Assembly (NCBI GenBank): GCA_900549455.1 | Contig: UROM01000047.1 | Span: 1-11,705 of the forward strand | Length of the DNA: 11,705 bases | Direction: 5' to 3' | Origin: an uncultured Collinsella sp. | GTDB taxonomy: Bacteria; Actinomycetota; Coriobacteriia; Coriobacteriales; Coriobacteriaceae | Shown here: one piece after another, positions 1 to 5,872 of the stretch | Layout of the letters: each line of letters opens with the position of its first letter | How positions within the stretch are numbered: position 1 is the first letter of the stretch | The notes under the pieces: model-generated | Databases searched by the model: none | What the model was told of the DNA's origin: nothing | What the model saw: only the letters and a program-made list of their open reading frames with translations | Position numbers and translations under genes: made by a program

Positions 1-41
1 TTATGCGATCGTCGGCAGCGTCAGATGTGTATAAGAGACAG
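1..41 (+). other. Nextera i5 adapter (sequencing artefact)
   Basis: Bases 1-8 (TTATGCGA) match the Nextera i5 index S522. Bases 9-22 (TCGTCGGCAGCGTC) are the read-1 adapter, and bases 23-41 (AGATGTGTATAAGAGACAG) are the Tn5 mosaic end. This is library adapter left in the assembly and is not genomic. The genome starts at base 42. Confidence 0.98.
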
Positions 42-63
42 GGCTTTTCTCGACAGCCGTCGG

Positions 64-84
64 GGGAAGCCCATTCCCTTTTTT
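64..84 (+). terminator. Short intrinsic terminator of a gene off the left edge
   Basis: GGGAA (64-68) pairs with TTCCC (74-78) around a 5-base loop, followed directly by six T (79-84). This is the form of a factor-independent terminator reading on the plus strand. No plus-strand gene lies upstream within the contig, so it would end a gene lost beyond base 42. The stem is only 5 bp, so it is a weak call. Confidence 0.45.
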
Positions 85-104
85 ATGCGCTACCTACGAA
101 GACT

Positions 105-146
105 GTCCCCAACGACTAGTCACTGGGGACGTTCCTAAATGACTAG
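105..146. repeat. Palindromic intergenic element (GGGGAC/GACTAG type)
   Basis: GTCCCCA (105-111) and TGGGGAC (124-130) form a 7-bp inverted repeat. Its 12-base loop contains the palindrome GACTAGTC (114-121). A tail follows with AAATGACTAG at 137-146, repeating GACTAG. It lies downstream of the minus-strand acetyltransferase. No T-run follows on the minus strand, so it is not an ordinary terminator. A related element with GGGGA/TCCCC and AAATGA/TCATTT blocks lies at 3500-3544. The two may belong to one interspersed repeat family; this is inference. Confidence 0.45.
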
Positions 147-161
147 GTATGGCTGCTGGGC

Positions 162-803
162 CTAGGCTGTTAGGTCGAGTTCGTAGAGGAAGCTTTCGCG
201 CGGCATGTCGTGACGGCGCTCTTCGCGGTTGGCGCGGTGCGTGGCCGTGCGCTTAAAGCCGTGCAGCTCGTAGAACTTCCACGAGCAGTTGGAGTCGGTG
301 TACAGGTGCGCCCTCGTCGCTCCAAGCGAGGACAGGTGCGAGACCGCGGCATCGAGCAGAACCGTGCCAACGCCCAGGCCATGGACATCGCGATCCACGG
401 CAAGCAGCGTGACCTCGTTGTCGTGCGGCAACGGGCTGCTCTCGAGCAGGCGGTTGTTGGTTCGGATGGTTGCGCGCACAAACGAGAGATATTCGGCGCA
501 GGCATCAGGCTCCAGCTCACGCATCTGTGACAGCAACGCGCGTTCGGTATCCATCCAATGCTCGTTGATAGTGACGCCGGAGTTCTGTCCTGCGCGTGCA
601 AGTGCAATGCCGCGCGCCTCGCCGTCAATCACCGCAACCTGCGAAAACGTCGATGACGAAAGGCAATAGGCGAGGTCGCACGCGGCCTCAAGGCGGTTGT
701 ACTCATCGTTATCCGAATTGTTATGCCAAAGCTGTTGTAGAATCAGCGCGATGGCGTCGAAGTCTTCGGTATCAAACGGTCGGTAGAGAACCCGCGAGAC
801 CAT
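162..803 (-). CDS. GNAT-family N-acetyltransferase
   Basis: A 213-aa protein with the acetyl-CoA binding core of the GNAT superfamily in its C-terminal half. Motif A runs from about residue 131 to 150 (VTLLAVDRD, then HGLGVG at 141-146), and motif B around N172 to Y178 leads into ELHGF. The first position of the Q/R-x-x-G-x-G/A pyrophosphate loop is His rather than Gln or Arg, a tolerated but less common variant. The N-terminal half (residues 1-130) holds a long acidic stretch and is not diagnostic, so the acceptor substrate cannot be named. The start at 801-803 is supported by a Shine-Dalgarno (GAAAGAGG on the minus strand, bases 808-815) with a short 4-base spacer. The gene stands alone and is divergent from purH. 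Confidence 0.85.
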   Translation of the reverse strand: MVSRVLYRPFDTEDFDAIALILQQLWHNNSDNDEYNRLEAACDLAYCLSSSTFSQVAVIDGEARGIALARAGQNSGVTINEHWMDTERALLSQMRELEPDACAEYLSFVRATIRTNNRLLESSPLPHDNEVTLLAVDRDVHGLGVGTVLLDAAVSHLSSLGATRAHLYTDSNCSWKFYELHGFKRTATHRANREERRHDMPRESFLYELDLTA

Positions 804-1080
804 GGTGCCTCTTTCTTTTGCGGATGCATATCGAGCACAGTTCTACCACGCCATTGGCATCAAATTATGGTGCCCCTGTGTTCCATGAACTCACCGTGCC
901 CAGTGCCGTGCCCATCCCTTCCGCTCACAAACTTTTTCTGCACATGCGCCCGTTGCGGGGTGCATCGATGCGCTCGATGCGCTACATTGAATCAGTATTT
1001 TCAATGCCGCTGCGCGAGCGCTGCAGATCGACGTATCACCGACTCACAGAGCACGGCGGCGTACCAGACAGGAGGACTGC
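804..1080. promoter_or_regulatory. Divergent GNAT/purH intergenic region with two hairpins
   Basis: This 277-bp gap holds two adjacent perfect inverted repeats near purH: GCATCGA (962-968) with TCGATGC (974-980), loop 5; and CATTGAA (985-991) with TTCAATG (1000-1006), loop 8. The first contains the palindrome GCATCGATGC (962-971). A CATAAT at 864-869 on the minus strand could be a -10 for the acetyltransferase, without a good -35. TACATT (983-988) is a poor -10 candidate for purH. I see no recognisable purine riboswitch and no gene in this stretch. Confidence 0.35.
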
Positions 1081-2688
1081 ATGGGATCTGATGTGAAGAT
1101 CGCACGCGCGTTGATCTCGGTTACCGATAAGACGGGCGTCGTCGATTTCGCACGGACGCTGGTCGATGACTTTGGCGTCGAGATCATCTCTACGGGCGGC
1201 ACGGCTCGTGCCATTGAGGACGCGGGCGTTCCCGTAACCCCCATCGAGGAGTTCACGGGCTATCCCGAGATGATGGACGGCCGCGTTAAGACCCTGCACC
1301 CCAAGGTTCACGGCGCGCTGCTGGCCCGCCGCGATTCCGAGCAGCACATGCAGGAGGCCGCTCAGCACGGCATTAAGCTGATCGACCTGGTCGTCGTCAA
1401 CCTGTACGAGTTCGAGAAAACCGTCGCCAACCCCGAGGTCACCTTCGCGGACGCCATCGAGCACATCGACATCGGTGGCCCCTCCATGCTGCGCTCCGCC
1501 GCTAAGAACGCCGCGAGCGTTACCGTCATCTCCGACCCGGCCGACTATGATGCCGTCCTGGCCGAGATGCACGAGACCGGTGGCTGCACCACGCTTTCCA
1601 CTCGTCGTCGCCTGCAGGTGAAGGTCTACCAGACCACCGCCGCCTACGACACGGCTATCTCCCGTTGGCTTGCCGCCCAGGCAAGCGACGTGGCGGACAC
1701 TTCTGCCAAGCTTGAGATCTCGCTGGAGAAGGTCGACGACCTGCGCTATGGCGAGAATCCTCAGCAGAAGGCTACGGTCTATCGCTTTGCCGAGGGCTGC
1801 GAGAACACCGCGAGCTCGCAGTTCCCGCTCGTTGGCTCCGAGCAGATCCAGGGCAAGCCGCTCAGCTACAACAACTATCTGGATGCCGACGCCGCTTGGA
1901 ACCTGGTCCGCGAGTTCGACGAGCCTGCCTGCGTGATCCTCAAGCATCAGAACCCCTGCGGCTCCGCCGCGGCCGAGGACATCACGGCCGCCTACGACCG
2001 CGCGTTTGCCTGCGATCCCAAGAGCGCCTTTGGCGGCATCATCGCCTGCAACCGCGAGGTTCCCTATGAGCTGGTCGAGCACTTCGCCGATCAGAACAAG
2101 CAGTTCGTCGAGGTTATCATCGCCCCGAGCTACACTGCCGAGGCGCTCGAGCGCATGGCCAAGCGCCCCAACCTGCGCGTGCTGGCTACCGGCGGCGTGG
2201 ACCACGGCGCCCAGGTGGAGCTGCGCTCCGTCGACGGCGGCATGCTGGTGCAGGAAGTCGACCACGTGACCGAGGATCCCGCGACCTTCACGTTTCCCAC
2301 CGACCGCAAGCCCACTGACGCCGAGATGGCCGAGCTCGAGTTTGCCTGGAAGATCTGCAAGGGCGTCAAGTCCAACGCCATCCTGGTCTCCAAGGGCAAG
2401 GCCGGCATTGGCATGGGCCCGGGTCAGCCTAACCGCGTTGACTCTGCGCTGCTTGCCTGCGAGCGCGCCGAGGACTTCTGCGAGCGCGAGGGCGTGGAGA
2501 AGGGCGGCTTTGCCTGCGCAAGCGACGCGTTCTTCCCGTTCCGCGACAACGTCGACGTGCTTGCCGAGCATGGTGTGACCTGCATCATCCAGCCCGGCGG
2601 CTCCAAGCGCGACGACGAGAGCATCCAGGCCTGCAACGAGCACAATATTGCTATGGTCTTTACAGGCGCTCGCCACTTTAGGCACTAA
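1081..2688 (+). CDS. purH: Bifunctional AICAR formyltransferase / IMP cyclohydrolase PurH
   Basis: This enzyme catalyses the last two steps of de novo purine synthesis: formylation of AICAR with 10-formyl-tetrahydrofolate, then ring closure to IMP. It is cytosolic. The 535-aa length is close to the family norm of about 510-530. The N-terminal MGS-like cyclohydrolase domain (about 1-190) shows STGGT (37-41) and DGRVKTLHPKVHG (66-78). The C-terminal transformylase domain shows YGENPQQ, the catalytic KHQNPCG motif (K288, H289), KSNA, a PGQPNRVDS segment and the family ending PGGSKRDDESI...GARHFRH. The ATG at 1081 has an AGGAGG (1070-1075) five bases upstream. The gene appears monocistronic: the upstream gene is divergent and a terminator follows. 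No other pur gene is in the window. Confidence 0.97.
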   Translation: MGSDVKIARALISVTDKTGVVDFARTLVDDFGVEIISTGGTARAIEDAGVPVTPIEEFTGYPEMMDGRVKTLHPKVHGALLARRDSEQHMQEAAQHGIKLIDLVVVNLYEFEKTVANPEVTFADAIEHIDIGGPSMLRSAAKNAASVTVISDPADYDAVLAEMHETGGCTTLSTRRRLQVKVYQTTAAYDTAISRWLAAQASDVADTSAKLEISLEKVDDLRYGENPQQKATVYRFAEGCENTASSQFPLVGSEQIQGKPLSYNNYLDADAAWNLVREFDEPACVILKHQNPCGSAAAEDITAAYDRAFACDPKSAFGGIIACNREVPYELVEHFADQNKQFVEVIIAPSYTAEALERMAKRPNLRVLATGGVDHGAQVELRSVDGGMLVQEVDHVTEDPATFTFPTDRKPTDAEMAELEFAWKICKGVKSNAILVSKGKAGIGMGPGQPNRVDSALLACERAEDFCEREGVEKGGFACASDAFFPFRDNVDVLAEHGVTCIIQPGGSKRDDESIQACNEHNIAMVFTGARHFRH

Positions 2689-2717
2689 GTTTCGCCTCGG
2701 GACAAAATAATCTCTGC

Positions 2718-2753
2718 AAAAGACGGTCGCTCCGTTTGGAGGGCCGTCTTTTT
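2718..2753 (+). terminator. Intrinsic terminator of purH
   Basis: AAAAGACGG (2718-2726) pairs with CCGTCTTTTT (2744-2753). The inner stem is CTCC (2730-2733) with GGAG (2738-2741) around a GTTT loop. The hairpin ends in a run of five T. It sits 30 bases after the purH stop and only 17 bases before the next start codon, so the following gene either has its own very short leader or depends on read-through. Confidence 0.85.
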
Positions 2754-2769
2754 GGTATAAGAGGACGGA

Positions 2770-3501
2770 ATGACTAACACGAAAGGTATGACCATGCCCC
2801 AGATTGATGATGCCGAGCTGTTTGGCAATGCCGAGGATCAGCGTGCGTACGAGGACTTTTGCGCCAATCAGGAGGCGGTCGAGAAGTTCACGCTCGACAA
2901 GCCCGCGCTTGTCTGCCGTTGGCGCATGTCCAACAAAAAGGTGCCCATGCTCAACCGCCACATTCGCGCACTGTCCGAGCGCCTGGTGCAGGGCGAGCCG
3001 CTTACCCATAACATGCTCAGCTGGGCCAAACAGCACGTTGAGTGGTCGCTTGCCGAGGGTGATTACACCGCACGCGACGGCGTGCTCATGCTGGTGATCG
3101 ACATCAACGGCAACGCCGCCATGACGGTGGGGGAGTACGAGCCGCTCGCCGATACGTCGGCCAAGGCGCTGCGCGCCCGCTCCGCCGAGGCCCGCTCCGA
3201 GGCCGACGAGACCGGCGTGGCGCCCGAGCTGCTCGCCGCCGTCAACAACGGCGAGCTCGCCTTTGTGGCGCCGGCGGACGAGTTCCTGTGTGGCACGGCG
3301 ACGCTCATCGAGCAGTTGGCCCAGACCAAGGGCATCCCGGTCACGCGTGTAGACATTCCCGCGCAGCTTAAGGGCGCGCTGTTCCTAGTGAGCGACGAGC
3401 ACGGCGTGGTCCCCGCAACCGAGACGGACGCCACCGAGGCCGACGCCGCTACGGTTGCCTTCTTCGCCGAAGGCTACGAAAAGCTCCGCGCCCGCCGCTA
3501 A
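2770..3501 (+). CDS. Protein with resemblance to class IV aminotransferases, function unknown
   Basis: A 243-aa acidic protein with no clear family motif. By eye, segments line up in order with E. coli PabC-type class IV PLP enzymes: KVPMLNRHIRAL (57-68) with the KVxLLxxHIxRL block; DGVLMLVI (103-110) with the next strand; AKALRARSAEA (131-141) with the IKHLNRLEQ block holding the PLP lysine (K132 would be the match); and NNGEL (159-163), GIPVTRVDIP (188-197) and HGVVPA (211-216) with the C-terminal half. The stretch between residues about 152 and 159, where a Glu and an Asn-containing strand normally lie, is missing, so activity is doubtful. The similarity is my inference. Two starts are possible: ATG 2770 with AAGAGG (2759-2764), or ATG 2794 with GAAAGG (2781-2786) at 7 bases. 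No signal peptide or membrane segment is seen. Confidence 0.75.
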   Translation: MTNTKGMTMPQIDDAELFGNAEDQRAYEDFCANQEAVEKFTLDKPALVCRWRMSNKKVPMLNRHIRALSERLVQGEPLTHNMLSWAKQHVEWSLAEGDYTARDGVLMLVIDINGNAAMTVGEYEPLADTSAKALRARSAEARSEADETGVAPELLAAVNNGELAFVAPADEFLCGTATLIEQLAQTKGIPVTRVDIPAQLKGALFLVSDEHGVVPATETDATEADAATVAFFAEGYEKLRARR

Positions 3502-3544
3502 ATGATTTTCTGGGACGGGGATTAAAGAATCATTTTGGTCCCCG
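3500..3544. repeat. Palindromic intergenic element with two overlapping inverted repeats
   Basis: AAATGATT (3500-3507) is inverted as AATCATTT (3528-3535), and CGGGGA (3516-3521) as TCCCCG (3539-3544). The two stems interlock, so they cannot form in the same strand at once except as a pseudoknot. The element begins at the stop codon of the preceding gene. The blocks resemble those at 105-146. There is no T-run, so it is not a standard terminator. Confidence 0.45.
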
Positions 3545-3566
3545 CCACCGCTACGAGTGCGAGGCG

Positions 3567-3599
3567 GACAGAACGCCCCCGCTCGCGAACAGTTCTGTC
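3567..3599. repeat. Inverted repeat GACAGAAC/GTTCTGTC upstream of the response regulator
   Basis: Perfect 8-bp arms GACAGAAC (3567-3574) and GTTCTGTC (3592-3599) are separated by 17 bases. It lies about 80 bases upstream of the response-regulator start and just before a second palindrome at 3606-3621. It could be a hairpin or a regulator site; nothing in the sequence decides between these. Confidence 0.4.
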
Positions 3600-3605
3600 A
3601 CCTTG

Positions 3606-3646
3606 GCACCGCGCGCGGTGCACACCTGCAGTTTCGCAGCCATAAT
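3606..3646 (+). promoter_or_regulatory. 16-bp perfect palindrome and candidate -10 of the two-component operon
   Basis: GCACCGCGCGCGGTGC (3606-3621) is a perfect 16-bp palindrome. CATAAT at 3641-3646 matches the -10 consensus at five of six positions. The -35 position (about 3617-3623) has no good TTGACA but overlaps the palindrome's right arm, as expected for a promoter that needs an activator. Autoregulation by the adjacent OmpR-type regulator is plausible but is inference. Confidence 0.4.
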
Positions 3647-3679
3647 GGTGGCAAGACAACCAAGAGGGGAGCGGAACCC

Positions 3680-4351
3680 ATGCCGCTGATCTATATCGTT
3701 GAGGACGACGAGCCCATTCGTCGTGAGCTTGTCGACATTCTTGCCCGCGCCGGGTTTGAAATCGAGGCCTGCGAATCGTTCGAGCACGTCTCGCGCGATA
3801 TTCTCGCCGCCGCTCCCGACCTGGTGCTGCTCGACCTCACACTCCCTGTCAAAGACGGCCAGCACATCTGCCATGAGGTTCGCCGCGAATCCGAGGTTCC
3901 CATCATCGTCCTCACGTCGCGCACGACCGAGATTGACGAGGTCATGGCCATGACGCTCGGCGCGGACGACTTTGTTCCCAAGCCCTACAGCGCCCGTGTG
4001 CTCGTGGCGCGCATCAACGCACTACTGCGTCGCACCGCGGCGGCGGGCGAGCGCAGCACGCTCGTCCACAAGGGACTGGAGCTCGACCTCGCACGCTCCA
4101 TGGTCACCAACACGCAAACGGGCACCAGCACCGAGCTCACCAAAAACGAGCTGCGTATCCTCTCGTTGCTTCTGAGCCGCGCGGGCAAGATCGTCTCGCG
4201 CTCGGCCATCATGCAGGACCTGTGGGACTCCGATGCCTTCGTGGACGACAATACGCTCACCGTCAACATCAACCGCCTGCGTACCACGCTCGAAAAAATC
4301 GGCATCAAGGGGTATTTGACGACGCATCGCGGCCAAGGCTATTCGGTCTAG
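3680..4351 (+). CDS. OmpR-family DNA-binding response regulator
   Basis: A 223-aa response regulator of a two-component system. The receiver domain (1-118) shows the acidic pocket E8-D9-D10, the phospho-acceptor D52 in LVLLDLTLP, T79 and K101 in VPKPY. The winged-helix DNA-binding domain (about 128-223) carries ELTKNELRIL, the recognition-helix region NTLTVNINRLR and the terminal THRGQGYSV hairpin. All phosphotransfer residues are present. The reading frame is open upstream to 3557, but ATG 3680 is chosen because the CheY-like domain begins there (MPLIYIVEDD) and GAGGGGAG (3664-3671) precedes it. The kinase gene starts 9 bases after its stop, so the two are co-transcribed. Overall resemblance is to the BceR/GraR branch, which controls resistance to cell-wall-active peptides; that sub-family assignment is inferred from the partner kinase. 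Confidence 0.93.
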   Translation: MPLIYIVEDDEPIRRELVDILARAGFEIEACESFEHVSRDILAAAPDLVLLDLTLPVKDGQHICHEVRRESEVPIIVLTSRTTEIDEVMAMTLGADDFVPKPYSARVLVARINALLRRTAAAGERSTLVHKGLELDLARSMVTNTQTGTSTELTKNELRILSLLLSRAGKIVSRSAIMQDLWDSDAFVDDNTLTVNINRLRTTLEKIGIKGYLTTHRGQGYSV

Positions 4352-4360
4352 GGGCCGGCT

Positions 4361-5404
4361 ATGTCGTTTGGCAAGTTCTTTAAAGATGCGCTGCTTCCCG
4401 TCGCCGTGTGGACGTGCGGCGTGCTGCTGAGCTGCTTTGTGCTGACGGTCGCCGGTGCTTCGACATCTATTGTGGTCGTGGCGGTCGGCGTGTCCTTTAT
4501 CTTTGGTATGCTCGGCATCGTGGTCGAGTACGCGCGCCGTCGCCGTTTTCTGCGTCAGCTGGAGCGTGCGGCCGAGGAGCTCGAGAGTCCCGCATGGGTG
4601 CAGGAGATGGTGCAATGCCCGACCTATGCCGAGGGCGAGCTCGAGTACGAGGTCTTGCGTCGCGTGGGCAAAGCTGCTTGCGACGAGGTTGCCGAAGGCC
4701 GGCGTCAGACCGATGACTATCGCGACTATATCGAGAGCTGGGTCCACGAGGCCAAGCTGCCCCTGGCGGCGGCCCACCTGATTTTGGAAAACCTGGACGG
4801 CAGCGAAGACGACCTGTCGCGCGTGGATGACCTGGGCCGTGAGCTGGCTCGCGTGGAGCGCTATATCGACCAGGCACTGTACTACGCGCGCTCGGAAGTC
4901 GTGGAGCGGGACTACCTGATTCGCCGCTGGGATCTCAAGACCTTGGTGACGGGCGCGATTAAAGCCAACGCGCGCGAGCTCATCGCGGCGCACGTGGCCC
5001 CGGTGTGCGAGAACCTCGACTTTGAGGTCTTTACCGACGAGAAGTGGCTCGAGTTTATCTTGGGGCAGCTCATCCAGAACAGCATTAAATACGCGTGCGA
5101 GGACGGCGCGAAGATCGTGTTTTCGGGCGCGTTGCTGGACGAGGGTCTGGCGAGTGAGCGCATTGAGCTCACTGTTGCCGATAACGGCTGCGGCGTGAGT
5201 GCGGCAGACCTGCCACGCGTGTTCGAGAAGGGCTTTACCGGCGACAACGGCCGCACCACCAAGCGCGCAACGGGCATCGGCCTCTATCTGGTGGCACGCC
5301 TGTGCTCCAAGATGGGCATCGACGTCACCGCGGCATCCGATTCCGGCGAAGGCTTTGTTGTCACGTTTGCCTTCTCAACCAACAAGTTCCAATACTTTGA
5401 GTAG
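4361..5404 (+). CDS. Intramembrane-sensing histidine kinase (BceS/GraS type)
   Basis: A 347-aa membrane sensor kinase that would phosphorylate the regulator encoded just upstream. Two membrane helices (about 11-31 and 36-55) are joined by only about four residues, so there is essentially no extracellular sensor domain. The helices are followed by a basic RRRR stretch. The dimerisation/phosphorylation segment is YIESWVHEAKLPL with H129. The ATPase domain has an N box (QLIQNSIKY, N240), G1 (DNGCG, 274-278), F box (VFEKGFTG) and G2 (TGIGL, 304-308), all intact. This build is typical of BceS, GraS and VraS-like kinases, which in Firmicutes sense peptide antibiotics through an attached BceAB-type ABC transporter. 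No transporter gene is present here. The start ATG 4361 has TAGGGG (4349-4354) six bases upstream, overlapping the regulator's stop. Confidence 0.92.
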   Translation: MSFGKFFKDALLPVAVWTCGVLLSCFVLTVAGASTSIVVVAVGVSFIFGMLGIVVEYARRRRFLRQLERAAEELESPAWVQEMVQCPTYAEGELEYEVLRRVGKAACDEVAEGRRQTDDYRDYIESWVHEAKLPLAAAHLILENLDGSEDDLSRVDDLGRELARVERYIDQALYYARSEVVERDYLIRRWDLKTLVTGAIKANARELIAAHVAPVCENLDFEVFTDEKWLEFILGQLIQNSIKYACEDGAKIVFSGALLDEGLASERIELTVADNGCGVSAADLPRVFEKGFTGDNGRTTKRATGIGLYLVARLCSKMGIDVTAASDSGEGFVVTFAFSTNKFQYFE

Positions 5405-5468
5405 TCAGCCCGTATAGCGTAGACGTTCAGGATCTTCCCATTTAAGAAGAAATCAGGCTTTTCGGCAG

Positions 5469-5492
5469 CTATATTCCCGAACGGGAACATTG
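5469..5492. promoter_or_regulatory. hipBA operator-like palindrome, site 1
   Basis: Arms CTATATTCCCG (5469-5479) and CGGGAACATTG (5482-5492) around a 2-base centre. This is the most distal of three 24-bp imperfect palindromes with the common form CTATRTTCMCG-NN-CRKGAAYATWG. It is the likely binding site of the HipB-type repressor, by analogy with the multiple palindromic HipB operators upstream of E. coli hipBA. Confidence 0.7.
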
Positions 5493-5507
5493 CTAATGTA
5501 GTCAACA

Positions 5508-5531
5508 CTATATTCCCGTACATGAACATAG
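5508..5531. promoter_or_regulatory. hipBA operator-like palindrome, site 2
   Basis: Arms CTATATTCCCG (5508-5518) and CATGAACATAG (5521-5531). It agrees with site 1 at 20 of 24 positions and starts exactly 39 bp after it. It covers the -35 region of the candidate promoter whose -10 is TATACT at 5543-5548. Confidence 0.72.
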
Positions 5532-5542
5532 TGCTACAGTTT

Positions 5543-5570
5543 TATACTATGTTCACGGGCAGGAATATAG
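5543..5570. promoter_or_regulatory. hipBA -10 candidate and operator-like palindrome, site 3
   Basis: Site 3 has arms CTATGTTCACG (5547-5557) and CAGGAATATAG (5560-5570) and starts exactly 39 bp after site 2. TATACT (5543-5548) matches the -10 consensus at five of six positions and overlaps the site's left end, so repressor binding would block the promoter. There is no recognisable -35. The site ends 11 bases before the hipB start. Confidence 0.68.
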
Positions 5571-5581
5571 CTGGAGGCGTT

Positions 5582-5872
5582 ATGAGAACGGTGACAACGA
5601 TTAAAAAGCTGGATGGGCGCGTCAAGCTCAAACCGTCGGAAGCCGCTTTCTCGGAGCGCACGGTTTTCGATCCCTCTGAGATAGGGAAGGCCCTTAGGCT
5701 CAGAAGGCGTGAGCTCGGCTTGACTCAACGTGACGTCGCGACTATGACGGGTCGCAGCCTTCGTGTGATTGGTGATATCGAACGGGGGCGGACAACGGTC
5801 GAAATTGGTGTCATTTTCGATTACGCCTCCATCGTGGATATTGATTTTATTCTGAAGGTGAGGGGGAAGTAA
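5582..5872 (+). CDS. hipB: HipB-like antitoxin, Xre-family DNA-binding protein
   Basis: A 96-aa protein with a helix-turn-helix of the Xre/Cro type at about residues 34-90 (IGKALRLRRRELGLTQ, then the recognition helix GRSLRVIGDIERG). In HipBA modules the antitoxin binds and neutralises the HipA kinase, and the HipB dimer represses its own operon. About 30 residues precede the helix-turn-helix. The frame is open further upstream to ATG 5522, but that would run through the operator array. ATG 5582 has a good GGAGG (5573-5577) with a 4-base spacer and is chosen. The stop overlaps the hipA start (TAATG), as expected for a coupled antitoxin-toxin pair. Base composition is lower in G+C than neighbouring genes. 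Confidence 0.88.
   Translation: MRTVTTIKKLDGRVKLKPSEAAFSERTVFDPSEIGKALRLRRRELGLTQRDVATMTGRSLRVIGDIERGRTTVEIGVIFDYASIVDIDFILKVRGK

Noticed and set aside
596..1096. A 166-aa plus-strand frame across the acetyltransferase start and the purH leader
   Set aside because: It lies partly antisense to the acetyltransferase, has no motif, and its start has no ribosome site.
1036..3036. A 666-aa open frame on the minus strand opposite purH
   Set aside because: It is a shadow of purH in GC-rich DNA: low-complexity Leu/Gly/Val-rich translation, no family motif and no ribosome site, while the plus strand encodes a textbook PurH.
4022..4993. A 323-aa minus-strand frame across the regulator/kinase junction
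   Set aside because: It runs antisense to two well-supported genes and its His/Arg/Ala-rich translation has no recognisable domain.
5469..5570. Three regularly spaced 24-bp repeats as a mini CRISPR array
   Set aside because: The 15-bp gaps are too short for spacers, the repeats are imperfect palindromes overlapping a promoter, and no cas gene is present. They fit operators better.
5522..5581. Upstream extension of hipB from ATG 5522 or 5549
   Set aside because: It would place coding sequence inside the operator array and promoter; ATG 5582 has a clear GGAGG and gives a normal antitoxin length.
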